The notes: generated from the sequence alone by a model not told the origin. A DNA stretch of 64,000 nt from Cytophagales bacterium (GCA_022360015.1 JAKSDQ010000288.1:160271-224270), one strand, 5' to 3'; numbered from the stretch's first letter, positions 44,927-54,404 are shown. Translations and numbers: made by a program.

Positions 44927-45973
44927 TCAGTTTTGACGGATAATAGCTGGATTTCTTGTTGTTCCTTCCGGATAGGGCTTGGGATTGAGATAAACCTTTT
45001 CTTCTTCCAGCAATACATCATAAGTAGCCACCTTTTCAGTAAAAGGGGGAGGAGAACAACCATTATGAGGTAAATATTGATAGCCGTGCCAGGGGCAGGT
45101 GACACATCCATCTACAATCTTCCCCTCTCCCAGGGGACCGTTTTGATGCTTGCAGACATTGGAGATGGCAGATAACTTTCCGTCATACCTGAAAACAGCC
45201 ACCTTTTCCCCATTAACAACCACAGTAACTGCCCCATTTTCCGGAATCTGTCCTAGCTCACCTACTAAAACATAACCGCGTCGATCGAGACTTTTTTCCC
45301 TGTCGGCGGCAGCCTCTTTAAAACCCGCCCACAAATGCAGTCCCGATATCCAAAGAAAACCTGCGCCCAGCAATGTGACCAATATAACTGAAGGCTCAGA
45401 TTGCACAATACCCAACATTACATGCATGATGATCAAGCCATAGGCGACATAAACCATCATATGCAAAGTCTTCCAAAACCTTGGGCCCAGATTTGCAAGC
45501 CAAAAGTCATGGCTGGTAGCGGCCATGAGAAAAAATATGGTCAGGCCCAAAAAACCCAGGGTTTGAAAGGGAAAATTATGCAAACTGTCATAATCCTGGT
45601 TTGAAGCAAATACCGACACCAGCGGGTTCACATTGCCTAAGGAATGAAATTGAAGCACACTGAATACACCATGAATGGCAGCTATGACAAACATACTCAC
45701 CCCAAGATGCCGCCGGTTATACAACAAAGGTAAAAACCGCCTGTTTAACCGGCAAAGGGGGCCAATAGATAAAATCACGTGCAGCATTAATAAAGCCAAT
45801 GAACCCGTAGCCCTGATGACCATGGTTTCCCCGGTAATCCCGGGGCTGAGGAACCGGGCCGTTAATATAAACAGGAGCAGGTACAGGAAAATAGCCAACA
45901 GTATAACCAGGTCATAAATTTTCTTTTGTCTGTTCCAGAGTACGGCAGTATATCGATGGCCCATTTTACTCAA
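44927..45973 (-). CDS. Ferric-reductase-like transmembrane protein fused to a Rieske 2Fe-2S domain
   Basis: 348 residues. The N-terminal half (about 18-220) has six hydrophobic helices with spaced histidines typical of heme-b ferric-reductase-like domains (HVILSIGPLCRLNRRFLP, HLGVSMFVIAAIHGV, TLHMMVYVAYGLIIMH). The C-terminal Rieske domain (about 235-335) has CKHQNGPLGEGKIVDGC then CPWHGY, which is the two-Cys two-His cluster pattern. It would pass electrons from the membrane to or from a soluble partner. Its start overlaps the 45966-46397 gene by eight bases. Acceptor unknown. Confidence 0.85.
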   Translation of the reverse strand: MSKMGHRYTAVLWNRQKKIYDLVILLAIFLYLLLFILTARFLSPGITGETMVIRATGSLALLMLHVILSIGPLCRLNRRFLPLLYNRRHLGVSMFVIAAIHGVFSVLQFHSLGNVNPLVSVFASNQDYDSLHNFPFQTLGFLGLTIFFLMAATSHDFWLANLGPRFWKTLHMMVYVAYGLIIMHVMLGIVQSEPSVILVTLLGAGFLWISGLHLWAGFKEAAADREKSLDRRGYVLVGELGQIPENGAVTVVVNGEKVAVFRYDGKLSAISNVCKHQNGPLGEGKIVDGCVTCPWHGYQYLPHNGCSPPPFTEKVATYDVLLEEEKVYLNPKPYPEGTTRNPAIIRQN

Positions 45974-46397
45974 AATTAAAAGTTTCTAATGTGATCTTTT
46001 TTACCGGATCATAGACCACCAATCGATAATTATCACCCCAAATATTCAATTTAAACTGATAGTTACCGGTTTCATTCACATCGCCAAGCCACAGAAGCTG
46101 TGACATATCTGCCGGATCTCCTTTGGTCAGGTATATTCCGGGGGCCGGTGATCCGAATAATACTTTTATATGTAACCGCAATACTTTCTCGCCCGACTCC
46201 AGCGTACCTAAACTGGCATCGTAGTTAGTACCTGAAGCCGATACACTTTCCATAAGGGATAGAGAATCCATGACCGGATTGTCACTTTTTTCAGTGTAAG
46301 TACCAGGTGATCTGTAGGACCTGATAAACAATATTGAGACGGCGACAAATATTACCAGCCAGGTAACCCGGTGTCTTTTTCTTAAAGGTCTTATCAT
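45966..46397 (-). CDS. Hypothetical membrane-anchored periplasmic protein of the Rieske operon
   Basis: 143 residues: a basic start (MIRPLRKRHR), one membrane helix (about 12-27), then a beta-rich periplasmic domain (LRLHIKVLFGSPAPGIYLTK, NYQFKLNIWGDNYRLVVYDP). The fold suggests a small electron-transfer or binding domain but no motif is recognised. It overlaps the Rieske gene downstream and follows the 70-residue membrane protein by 25 bp, so the four genes form one unit. Confidence 0.6.
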   Translation of the reverse strand: MIRPLRKRHRVTWLVIFVAVSILFIRSYRSPGTYTEKSDNPVMDSLSLMESVSASGTNYDASLGTLESGEKVLRLHIKVLFGSPAPGIYLTKGDPADMSQLLWLGDVNETGNYQFKLNIWGDNYRLVVYDPVKKITLETFNFE

Positions 46398-46422
46398 TCG
46401 ACAGCCGTTCAGGTATATAAAT

Positions 46423-46635
46423 TTACGCTTTGTTTCTCTTTTTCCATTTCCAGTATAAAACAGGCCACAGCGCCAGTGTTCCGGGAAGTATTAATAATTT
46501 AAATCCAATACCGGAACCTTTTGTGTTTTCGTCTAACTGCGCTGCCCACTTAAAAATGAACGCCAGGTAATACAAAAAGCCCAGCAGCAGATAAATGCCG
46601 ATGGCCGCGAAAATGTAACTTACAACAACTTCCAT
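46423..46635 (-). CDS. Small membrane protein, first gene of the Rieske operon
   Basis: 70 residues with two hydrophobic helices (about 4-30 and 44-60) and a basic C-terminus (WKWKKRNKA). The loop between the helices is short and polar. No family is recognised. It is a probable assembly or structural subunit by position. The divergent promoter region of 191 bp separates it from module B. Confidence 0.6.
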   Translation of the reverse strand: MEVVVSYIFAAIGIYLLLGFLYYLAFIFKWAAQLDENTKGSGIGFKLLILPGTLALWPVLYWKWKKRNKA

Positions 46636-46768
46636 GGGCTTCGATAGGTTAAAGTACCACTGAATATATCGAATTATTAATCATTTTTCAATGAATAAGT
46701 AGCTCAACTGTTCATAAAATATTTGAAGTCTGTGATTTTTTTAACAACTTTGTGTATATAAAAAGTTA

Positions 46769-46798
46769 TTTGAGTGCCACCATAACTTATTAACTTTC
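46769..46798 (+). promoter_or_regulatory. Candidate promoter of module B
   Basis: TTTG (46769-46772), 18-base spacer, TAACTTTC (46791-46798), one mismatch from TAnnTTTG. The ATG is 28 bp downstream. Confidence 0.5.
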
Positions 46799-46826
46799 GT
46801 ATTATTAAATAAACAATATTGATAAT

Positions 46827-47027
46827 ATGCTAGATTTTTTCAGAACCGTAAGACCCTTACTTAGTGAGAAAGTAAATGAAATTCTTGGCAATCACGAGGA
46901 AAAAGAGAAATTGCTGAAGGCTATTTACAAGCTCAGAAAAGGGGAAGAAAGCGCTGATTTTCAGTACAATGGAAAAAAATATACGTTGCGGTCGGTTCGT
47001 GAGCATTCCATGAAGAAAGCTTCTTAG
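46827..47027 (+). CDS. Small hypothetical protein preceding a DUF6338-like membrane protein (module B)
   Basis: 66 residues, charged and helical, with the segment KEKLLKAIYKLRKGEESADF and a short basic tail. No membrane segment. It is unrelated by eye to the 86-residue protein in module A, yet occupies the same place 25 bp before a DUF6338-like gene. Function unknown. Confidence 0.6.
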   Translation: MLDFFRTVRPLLSEKVNEILGNHEEKEKLLKAIYKLRKGEESADFQYNGKKYTLRSVREHSMKKAS

Positions 47028-47052
47028 GCACCACTCCTAGCTACCTGGATTC

Positions 47053-47817
47053 ATGAATCTGGCGATCGGGGCAATCACACTTTTTTTGTTATTTATTGTC
47101 CCAGGATTAATATTCAGAAGGTTTTATTATACCGCAGAGTTTTCAAAAGAATATTTCAAATCCACGCCATTTGCCGTTTTTCTGTCTTCCATCATCCCAA
47201 GCACTGTATTCCAGTTTGTACATTATATTTTCATGTCAAAAGTATTGGGCTATGAAATTAACTTTGAAACGCTGGCCATCCTGATTAAAGGCCCGGATCA
47301 CGCCAGGTTCATAGCAACCTTTAAAGGATTAAAAGGACAGGTCATTAATATTTTAACTTATAATGTATCACTTTGGGTATGGCTGGCCTTTTTAGGTTTG
47401 ACTTTAAAAGGTGTCATCAGAAAATTAAAGTTAGACCGCAGATATAAGTTGCTAAGGTTTAAAAATCATTGGCATTATTTACTACAGGGCGAAGCGCTCG
47501 ACTTTCCTCATATTTCGGGCGAAGAAAAGCAAATTGACGTAACATATGTGGATGTTGTGGTAAATGTCGGAAATGAATCACTCTTATATTCGGGCGTTTT
47601 GCAAGATTACCAATTAACCAGCGAAGGCGGGGGATTGGACTACCTCATCCTTTCCTATGTAAGAAGAAGAAATATCAAAGACAAGGACATTGATGAAAAT
47701 GCAAATTATTACAATGTACCAGGAGACTTTTTTGTAATCCCCTACAAAGATGTGATTAATGTTAACCTGTCTTATTACTCCTTGCGACCGGACGAAGAAA
47801 TCGCCCACGAATTTTAG
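47053..47817 (+). CDS. DUF6338-like membrane protein (module B)
   Basis: 254 residues, paralogue of 41107-41877. The N-terminal helix reads LFLLFIVPGLIFRRFYYTAE, then FSKEYFKSTPFA; two more helices lie at about 44-65 and 101-120. The C-terminal domain has RFKNHWHYLLQGEALDFPHI, strands SLLYSGVLQDYQL and LDYLILSYVRRR, and ends VINVNLSYY. The PGLIFR and FKNxWHYL signatures are shared with module A. It ends only 10 bp from the convergent pyruvate carboxylase stop. Confidence 0.7.
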   Translation: MNLAIGAITLFLLFIVPGLIFRRFYYTAEFSKEYFKSTPFAVFLSSIIPSTVFQFVHYIFMSKVLGYEINFETLAILIKGPDHARFIATFKGLKGQVINILTYNVSLWVWLAFLGLTLKGVIRKLKLDRRYKLLRFKNHWHYLLQGEALDFPHISGEEKQIDVTYVDVVVNVGNESLLYSGVLQDYQLTSEGGGLDYLILSYVRRRNIKDKDIDENANYYNVPGDFFVIPYKDVINVNLSYYSLRPDEEIAHEF

Positions 47818-47827
47818 TTCCAAAGTA

Positions 47828-50800
47828 TCAGATGTCCATGGCAATCACCAGGTCATCCTGCTCCACCATTTCACCTGCTTCAATTAAGACTGATTTCACA
47901 CTCCCCGGAAACGGTGCCGCGACTGTTGTTTCCATTTTCATGGCCTCAATCACAAACAACGGGGTGTTTTCTTTCACCCGATCACCTTTATTAACCAACA
48001 CTTTAGCTATCCTTCCCTGTAACGGAGCACCGATCTCATGTTCACTTTCGGCCTTTCTGTGTGTAGGTTTGGTAGCTTTAAAGCCGGCGTCTTTTACATC
48101 TATTCTACGGGTTTGCCCATTCAATTCAAACGATACTGTGCGGATCCCCTTATCATTGGGATCGGAAACGTAGAGCATTTTGATAATGATGGACTTTCCT
48201 TTGGCAATCTGCACCAGTATCTCTTCATTGTTTTGTAATCCATAAAAAAATGCCGGTGTAGGGATGTTCATCACCTCTCCGTAAATCTGTTTCCGGTGGT
48301 AATAATCTTCAAAGACTTTAGGATACAAAGAGTAGGAAAGGAAGTCGAGGATGGTTAATGAAGCATCAAATTTCTCCTGAAATGCCTCAAATTCCAAGTG
48401 AAAGTTAACCGGCTCCAGGTGGGCATTGGGCCTGTCTGTGTATGGCTTTTCTTCCTTTAGTATTATTTTTTGTATTTCCTTCGGAAAACCACCGTGTGGT
48501 TGTCCCAGGTCGCCTTTGAAAAAATTAACGACAGACTCAGGAAAGGCGAGGGAATTATGGCCCTTCATCACATCGTTGGCAGTCAGGTCATTGGAAGTCA
48601 TAAAAAGTGCCATATCACCGACAACCTTAGAAGATGGGGTCACTTTTACGATATCACCAAACAACTGATTAACTACTGCGTAATTTTTCTTGATCTCTTC
48701 AAATTTATGTTCCAGTCCCAGGGCAATGGCCTGGGGTTTTAAGTTCGAATATTGTCCTCCGGGGATTTCGTGTTCATAAACCTCCGCAGTTCCTGCTTTT
48801 AAACCTGACTCAAAAGGATAGTAATATTCCCTTACTACCTCCCAATAGTTTGAAAACTCATTCAGCGATTTGATATCATAAGGCTGGTCCCTTTCGTGGT
48901 TTTGCATGTAAGAAACGATGGCGTTGAAATTAGGCTGGGAGGTAAGGCCTGAAACTGCGCTTAATGCAACGTCAACAATATCCACACCGGCCTCAATGGC
49001 CTTGATATAGGTGGCGGACTGTATTGACGAAGTGTCATGCGTATGCAGGTGAATGGGCAGATCCACCACCTTTTTTAACTCATTTATCAGCAATTCTGCC
49101 GCGTAGGGTTTCAGCAGGCCCGCCATATCCTTGATAGCGATCATATGCGCCCCCATATCCTCCAACTGACGGGCCATATCCAGGTAATAATCCAGGGTGT
49201 ATTTCTTGTTGTCAGGTGAAAGCAAATCGCCTGTATAGCAGATGGCCGCTTCTGCTATGGCTTCAGTCTTTTCCCTGATAGTTTTGATACTCACTTTCAT
49301 GGCTTCCAGCCAGTTGAGCGAATCAAATACCCGGAAAATATCAATGCCTGCTTCCCATGATTTTTCGATGAACTGCTCAATCAGGTTATCGGGATAGGCT
49401 TTATAGCCCACTGCGTTGGAGCCCCTCAGCAACATTTGCAACAGAATATTGGGAATGGCTTCGCGAATAAGCTGCAGGCGTTGCCATGGATCTTCACTGA
49501 GAAACCTCATGGCTACATCAAAAGTAGCCCCACCCCATACCTCCATTGAAAAAGTCTGCGGGTGATTTTTAGCAAACCCCTCTGCCACATGTAACATGTC
49601 CAGGGTTCTTACCCTGGTAGCCAGCAGCGACTGGTGGCCATCCCTGAACGTCGTATCCGTATAAAATATATTTTTACTGGCTTTGACCCAGTCGAGAAAT
49701 TTATCCCTTCCCAGCGCCGTCAGCTTATCTTTCGAGCCTTTTGGGTAGGGTTCATATTTATTGAAATGAGGTATTACCGGGGCAATAAATTTTCTGTTAT
49801 GCTCTATGTTTTTAACATCGTTATTCCCGTTTACAATTACATTGGCCAGGTATCGCAGGGTTTTGGTACCTCTGTCCATTTTCTTAGGGATTTTGAACAG
49901 TTCGGGATGGTCATCAATAAACCTGACCGTGGCTTCACCCCTGTAAAAAGTAGGGTTCGTCAATACATTTTCAAGAAATCCGATATTGGTTTTAACTCCC
50001 CTGATCCTGAATTCGGTCAAGGTTCTGTGCAATCTTTGTGCCGCCCCTTTTAAAGTGCGTCCCGACGAAGATATTTTTACGAGCATGGAGTCAAAAAACG
50101 GTGAAATCCGGACTCCCGGATAGGAGCTCCCTTCATCCAGCCTGATACCGAACCCACCTGCATTCCTGTAGGCAATAATCGTTCCGTAATCCGGTTTAAA
50201 ATTATTTTCCGGGTCTTCTGTGGTGACCCGGCATTGAATGGCAAAACCAATGCACTTTACATCGTCCTGACCGTTGATAAATATTCTGGGATCCTCCAGT
50301 CGCCGCCCCTGGGCAATCAATATTTGAGATCTTACTATGTCGATACCTGTGACTTCTTCGGTGATGGTATGTTCTACCTGTATTCTGGGATTGACCTCGA
50401 TAAAAAAAATATTTTCCTCCCGGTCTACCAGAAACTCGACAGTGCCTACGTTGTTGTAATTTACATACCGGCAAATACTCAGCGCATAAGCATAAATTTT
50501 TTGTTTGGTTTCGTCCTTCAGCGCCAGGCAGGGTGCTACCTCTACCACTTTTTGAAACCTCCGTTGCACTGAACAGTCGCGTTCGTAAAGATGAACGATA
50601 TTGCCATAGTTATCGCCCATGATTTGCACTTCAATGTGTTTGGGGTTGTCGATATATTTTTCGAGGAAGACGGTATCGTCACCGAAAGCATTTAAAGCCT
50701 CGTTTTTTGCTTCGGAAAAGCTCTTCTGTAATTCTTCATCGTTCCGCACCACACGCATACCCCGGCCTCCCCCGCCAGCAGCCGCCTTGATCATTACCGG

Positions 50801-51280
50801 ATAACCTATCCGCTGTGCCTCTTTTCCGGCAATATCGAAATTGGTCAAATCCTCCTCACTATCCCGGATGATGGGCACATTTGCCTGTTGTGCAATTTCC
50901 TTGGCGGCTACTTTATCTCCCAACTTTTCCATCACCTCCGGCTCAGGGCCAACAAAGATTATTCCCTCCTCCTTGCACCTGCGGACAAAATGTACATTTT
51001 CAGATAAAAAACCATAGCCCGGGTGAATGGCATCTATCTTATGTAGCTTGGCCAATCCAATGATCTCCTCAATGTCCAGATAAGGTTTCAGCGGATCGGT
51101 ATCCTTTCCAATTTGATAGGCCTCATCTGCTTTATAACGATGCAAAGAATACCTGTCTTCAAAAGTATACATCGCCACGGTCCTTATTCTCAACTCAGAT
51201 GCCGCCCTCAACACCCTTATGGCAATCTCACCTCTGTTGGCCACTAATATTTTATCAATTTCTTTTAATTGATCCTGCAT
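47828..51280 (-). CDS. pyc: Pyruvate carboxylase
   Basis: 1,150 residues, the full single-chain form. The biotin carboxylase domain (about 8-460) starts KILVANRGEIAIRVLRAA and has AAAGGGGRGM. The carboxyltransferase domain (about 535-830) has DTTFRDGHQSLLATRVRT and HTHDTSSIQSATYI. The C-terminal biotin carrier domain (~1080-1150) has the biotinylated Lys in FVIEAMKMETT. It makes oxaloacetate from pyruvate with ATP and bicarbonate, feeding the TCA cycle and opposing malic enzyme (maeB, 15.1 kb). It is monocistronic and convergent with module B. Confidence 0.97.
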   Translation of the reverse strand: MQDQLKEIDKILVANRGEIAIRVLRAASELRIRTVAMYTFEDRYSLHRYKADEAYQIGKDTDPLKPYLDIEEIIGLAKLHKIDAIHPGYGFLSENVHFVRRCKEEGIIFVGPEPEVMEKLGDKVAAKEIAQQANVPIIRDSEEDLTNFDIAGKEAQRIGYPVMIKAAAGGGGRGMRVVRNDEELQKSFSEAKNEALNAFGDDTVFLEKYIDNPKHIEVQIMGDNYGNIVHLYERDCSVQRRFQKVVEVAPCLALKDETKQKIYAYALSICRYVNYNNVGTVEFLVDREENIFFIEVNPRIQVEHTITEEVTGIDIVRSQILIAQGRRLEDPRIFINGQDDVKCIGFAIQCRVTTEDPENNFKPDYGTIIAYRNAGGFGIRLDEGSSYPGVRISPFFDSMLVKISSSGRTLKGAAQRLHRTLTEFRIRGVKTNIGFLENVLTNPTFYRGEATVRFIDDHPELFKIPKKMDRGTKTLRYLANVIVNGNNDVKNIEHNRKFIAPVIPHFNKYEPYPKGSKDKLTALGRDKFLDWVKASKNIFYTDTTFRDGHQSLLATRVRTLDMLHVAEGFAKNHPQTFSMEVWGGATFDVAMRFLSEDPWQRLQLIREAIPNILLQMLLRGSNAVGYKAYPDNLIEQFIEKSWEAGIDIFRVFDSLNWLEAMKVSIKTIREKTEAIAEAAICYTGDLLSPDNKKYTLDYYLDMARQLEDMGAHMIAIKDMAGLLKPYAAELLINELKKVVDLPIHLHTHDTSSIQSATYIKAIEAGVDIVDVALSAVSGLTSQPNFNAIVSYMQNHERDQPYDIKSLNEFSNYWEVVREYYYPFESGLKAGTAEVYEHEIPGGQYSNLKPQAIALGLEHKFEEIKKNYAVVNQLFGDIVKVTPSSKVVGDMALFMTSNDLTANDVMKGHNSLAFPESVVNFFKGDLGQPHGGFPKEIQKIILKEEKPYTDRPNAHLEPVNFHLEFEAFQEKFDASLTILDFLSYSLYPKVFEDYYHRKQIYGEVMNIPTPAFFYGLQNNEEILVQIAKGKSIIIKMLYVSDPNDKGIRTVSFELNGQTRRIDVKDAGFKATKPTHRKAESEHEIGAPLQGRIAKVLVNKGDRVKENTPLFVIEAMKMETTVAAPFPGSVKSVLIEAGEMVEQDDLVIAMDI

Positions 51281-51501
51281 GCTTTTACCTGTTTGTAGGG
51301 TTTAATAATCAAATGTTATTCTGGTACAGGCAACGAATTTAATTTAATTTTTTCTTATATACACGCCAAAGGTGAAAACTTGAATATTTTTTGAGTTTGT
51401 ATAAAAAATTGTTTTGACCACCCTTTGGTTTTCTCCTGAAATCTGTTCGATTTCGATACATTTTTTTGTTCGTTTATGAACATATTTCAAAAGAATTTGC
51501 A

Positions 51502-51509
51502 TATTTTTG
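51502..51509 (+). promoter_or_regulatory. Candidate -7 element of the response-regulator operon
   Basis: TATTTTTG, perfect TAnnTTTG, 66 bp upstream of the ATG at 51575. A GTTC-N6-GAAC palindrome occurs about 25 bp before it and could bind a regulator. Confidence 0.35.
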
Positions 51510-51574
51510 TATGTTAAACAGGCAAAATCACACCTTTTGCCCTTTGGCATTATTTAGGTAGCCAATGAAAATTG

Positions 51575-52975
51575 ATGGCTAAACAAAATATAACGATGGT
51601 GGACAAAGAACTAGGTAAAATTCTAATTATCGATGACAATGAAGATGTATTACTGGCAGCCAAACTTTTACTTAAAAAGCATGCCCATGATGTAATCATC
51701 GAAAAAAACCCAAAAAAAATTCCGTTTCTTATGAATAATGACACCTATGATGTCATATTACTGGACATGAACTACAGCCAGGATATCACCAGTGGCAAAG
51801 AGGGTTTTTTTTGGTTGGAAAAAATATTAGCAATCGACCCGTCCGCAGTAGTTATTTTGATAACGGCGTTTGGTGATGTCGAAATGGCCGTAAAAGCCCT
51901 GAAAGTCGGGGCTACGGATTTTGTACTTAAACCCTGGCAAAACGAAAAATTACTGGCCACCATTTCCTCAGCAATAAAACTGAAAAAATCCTACAAGGAG
52001 GTCGACAAGCTTAAGCAGGCCAAAAAACTGCTGGAAAATGATATGAATCAACCATTCAAAGATATCATTGGTGTAAGTGATGCCATGAAAAATGTATTTT
52101 CAGTCATTGACAAAGTAGCCAAAACCGATGCCAATGTGCTGATATTGGGCGAAAACGGAACAGGTAAAGAGTTGATCGCCAGGGCTTTGCATCAGCGATC
52201 CATACGCAAAGACAATGTTTTTGTAGGCGTCGACATGGGAGCCATCACTGAAACTTTGTTTGAAAGCGAGTTGTTTGGCCATAAAAAAGGATCATTTACC
52301 GACGCCAAAGAAGACAGGGCGGGCAGGTTTGAGGTAGCCAACCGGGGCACCTTGTTTTTGGATGAAATAGGTAACCTCAGCATGCCGCTGCAATCCAAGT
52401 TACTGACTGTGCTGCAAAACCGTGAGGTAACAAGGATCGGTTCCAACAAAAGTATTCCTGTCGACATACGTTTGATCTGTGCCACTAACATGCCTTTGCA
52501 TGACATGGTTCAGGACAATACCTTCAGGCAGGATCTTCTGTACAGGATGAATACCGTCGAAATAAAGCTGCCCCCATTGCGGGAAAGGATGGAGGACATT
52601 CCGCTGCTAGCTGATCACTTTATGAAAACCTATTGCAACAAATACCGCAAGCAAATCAAAAAAATTGCCGCAGCCACGCTGAAAAAACTTCAAAAGTATT
52701 CATGGCCCGGCAATATCAGGGAACTGCAGCATGCTATTGAACGGGCAGTAATTATGAGCGAAGGCAGTGTTTTGAATCCGGATGATTTCTTCTTTTTGTC
52801 CGAAAAAGCGGATGCCAAAAAAGATATGTCGGATAATTATAACCTGGATGAAGTAGAGAAGGTAGTGATTCAAAGAGCGATTAATAAACACTCCGGAAAT
52901 ATTTCCAAGGCAGCCAAGGAACTTGGGCTCACCAGGGCATCTCTTTACCGTAGGCTGGAAAAACATGGACTTTAA
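51575..52975 (+). CDS. Sigma-54-dependent response regulator, NtrC family
   Basis: 466 residues from the ATG at 51575. The receiver domain (about 15-140) has phospho-acceptor Asp64 in VILLDMNY. The AAA+ sigma-54 activation domain (about 165-395) has Walker A GENGTGKE, the sigma-54 contact loop in FGHKKGSFTDA and an arginine-finger region. The Fis-type helix-turn-helix is near the end (NISKAAKELGLTRASLYRRLEKHGL). It is the partner of the next gene, which overlaps by 11 bp. A good sigma-54 promoter is just after the pair, upstream of acpP. Confidence 0.95.
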   Translation: MAKQNITMVDKELGKILIIDDNEDVLLAAKLLLKKHAHDVIIEKNPKKIPFLMNNDTYDVILLDMNYSQDITSGKEGFFWLEKILAIDPSAVVILITAFGDVEMAVKALKVGATDFVLKPWQNEKLLATISSAIKLKKSYKEVDKLKQAKKLLENDMNQPFKDIIGVSDAMKNVFSVIDKVAKTDANVLILGENGTGKELIARALHQRSIRKDNVFVGVDMGAITETLFESELFGHKKGSFTDAKEDRAGRFEVANRGTLFLDEIGNLSMPLQSKLLTVLQNREVTRIGSNKSIPVDIRLICATNMPLHDMVQDNTFRQDLLYRMNTVEIKLPPLRERMEDIPLLADHFMKTYCNKYRKQIKKIAAATLKKLQKYSWPGNIRELQHAIERAVIMSEGSVLNPDDFFFLSEKADAKKDMSDNYNLDEVEKVVIQRAINKHSGNISKAAKELGLTRASLYRRLEKHGL

Positions 52976-54353
52976 GAATTTTCGATTCAATATCGTTGCC
53001 AGGGTGCTGGTAATCACACTGACCCTATTTATATTCATAAATCTTTTGGATAATGGAGACATTATTGTCCCCTCACTGATTGTTTTACTGCTGATATTTC
53101 AAATCATTTCCCTGACCAAATATCTCGAGAAAACCAACCGCGAGCTAGCTGGCTTCCTGAATTCTATTAAATACGACGACTTTTCCCACACCTACCCCAC
53201 CCGGGGCAACGGAACTTCTATGGACATGCTCTACAAGGAGTTCAACAAGGTGATGAACAAATTTCGTGAAATCAGGGCCGAAAAGGAGGCCCATTACCAA
53301 TACCTGAAAACCATCGTTCAACACGTTGGGATAGGCCTGGTTACTTTCAATAAAGAAGGTGAAATACAAATTATCAACACCGCAGCCAAAAGACTGTTTC
53401 GTATCAACCAGATTAAAAATATCAAAAGCCTCCGATTGATAAGCGAGCCGTTGGTAGAGAGTTTTTTCAGGTTGAAAACAGGCGGCAGGGATCTGATCAA
53501 AATAGAACATCATGGGGATAATGTGCAACTTGCGATTTACGCCATTGAATTAACCCTGAGAGGAGAAGAGTTTAAATTGATTAGTGTGCAGAATATTCAA
53601 AGTGAACTTGAAGAAAAGGAAATGGAGGCCTGGCACAAATTAATCAGGGTGCTTACGCATGAGATCATGAATTCTGTGACACCTATTGCTTCCCTGGCTG
53701 CAACCGTTGAAGGGGAGTTGGAAATCCAACTTTCCAATGATATGGATGTTAATCCGATACATAACGATGACATCCAGGATTTACACCTTGCCGTAAGCAC
53801 TATACATAAACGTAGTGAGGGGCTGATTCGCTTTGTAAACGATTTCAGGAACCTGACCCAGATTCCAACGCCAAAACTGGATTATGTGAATGTAAAGGAA
53901 TTGATTGAAAGAATTCTGACCTTACTGAAACATGAATTTGAAGAACATGATATTAACATCAGTTTTGAGGTAACACCTGAAGATTTGATCCTTAATCTGG
54001 ATCAGGAATTAATTGAACAGGTACTTATCAACCTGATCAAAAATGCCAATCAGGCAATGATCAGGGACGATGAGGAGGAAGAAGATCACCACTATGAACC
54101 CAACAACGGGGAAAAACTGCTCAGCGTTCATGCTTTTCAGGACGAGAAAAACACCTACATCAAAGTTGCCGACACCGGTCAGGGAATAGAAGAAGAGGCC
54201 CTTACCAAGATTTTTATTCCGTTTTACACAACCAAAAAAAATGGTTCCGGCATCGGGCTGGCACTGAGCCGGCAAATTATGCGGCAGCATGGGGGCAATA
54301 TCACGGTCAAGTCCGAATTAAAAAAAGGTACGGAGTTTCTGCTTAAGTTTTGA
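52965..54353 (+). CDS. Membrane histidine kinase, NtrY-like
   Basis: 462 residues from the ATG at 52965, which overlaps the regulator stop. Two N-terminal membrane helices (about 10-28 and 33-51) are followed by a HAMP/PAS-like region. The phosphorylated His232 is in RVLTHEIMNSVTPIASLA, an NtrY/NtrB-like H-box, and the HATPase motifs are NLIKNANQAM, DTGQGI and GSGIGLALSRQI. It would phosphorylate the preceding NtrC-type regulator. The input signal is not identifiable; very little sequence lies outside the membrane, suggesting membrane or cytoplasmic sensing. Confidence 0.93.
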   Translation: MDFKNFRFNIVARVLVITLTLFIFINLLDNGDIIVPSLIVLLLIFQIISLTKYLEKTNRELAGFLNSIKYDDFSHTYPTRGNGTSMDMLYKEFNKVMNKFREIRAEKEAHYQYLKTIVQHVGIGLVTFNKEGEIQIINTAAKRLFRINQIKNIKSLRLISEPLVESFFRLKTGGRDLIKIEHHGDNVQLAIYAIELTLRGEEFKLISVQNIQSELEEKEMEAWHKLIRVLTHEIMNSVTPIASLAATVEGELEIQLSNDMDVNPIHNDDIQDLHLAVSTIHKRSEGLIRFVNDFRNLTQIPTPKLDYVNVKELIERILTLLKHEFEEHDINISFEVTPEDLILNLDQELIEQVLINLIKNANQAMIRDDEEEEDHHYEPNNGEKLLSVHAFQDEKNTYIKVADTGQGIEEEALTKIFIPFYTTKKNGSGIGLALSRQIMRQHGGNITVKSELKKGTEFLLKF

Positions 54354-54387
54354 AAATCTGATTTGACCGACTGATTTTTCACCATCT

Positions 54388-54404
54388 CTGGCATGATCGT
54401 GGCA
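54388..54404 (+). promoter_or_regulatory. Sigma-54 promoter candidate upstream of acpP
   Basis: CTGGCATGATCGTGGCA matches the sigma-54 consensus YTGGCACGRNNNTTGCW at all but two positions, with the -24 GG (54390-54391) and -12 GC (54402-54403) exactly 10 bases apart. It lies 35 bp after the NtrC/NtrY-type pair and 95 bp before acpP. Confidence 0.65.
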
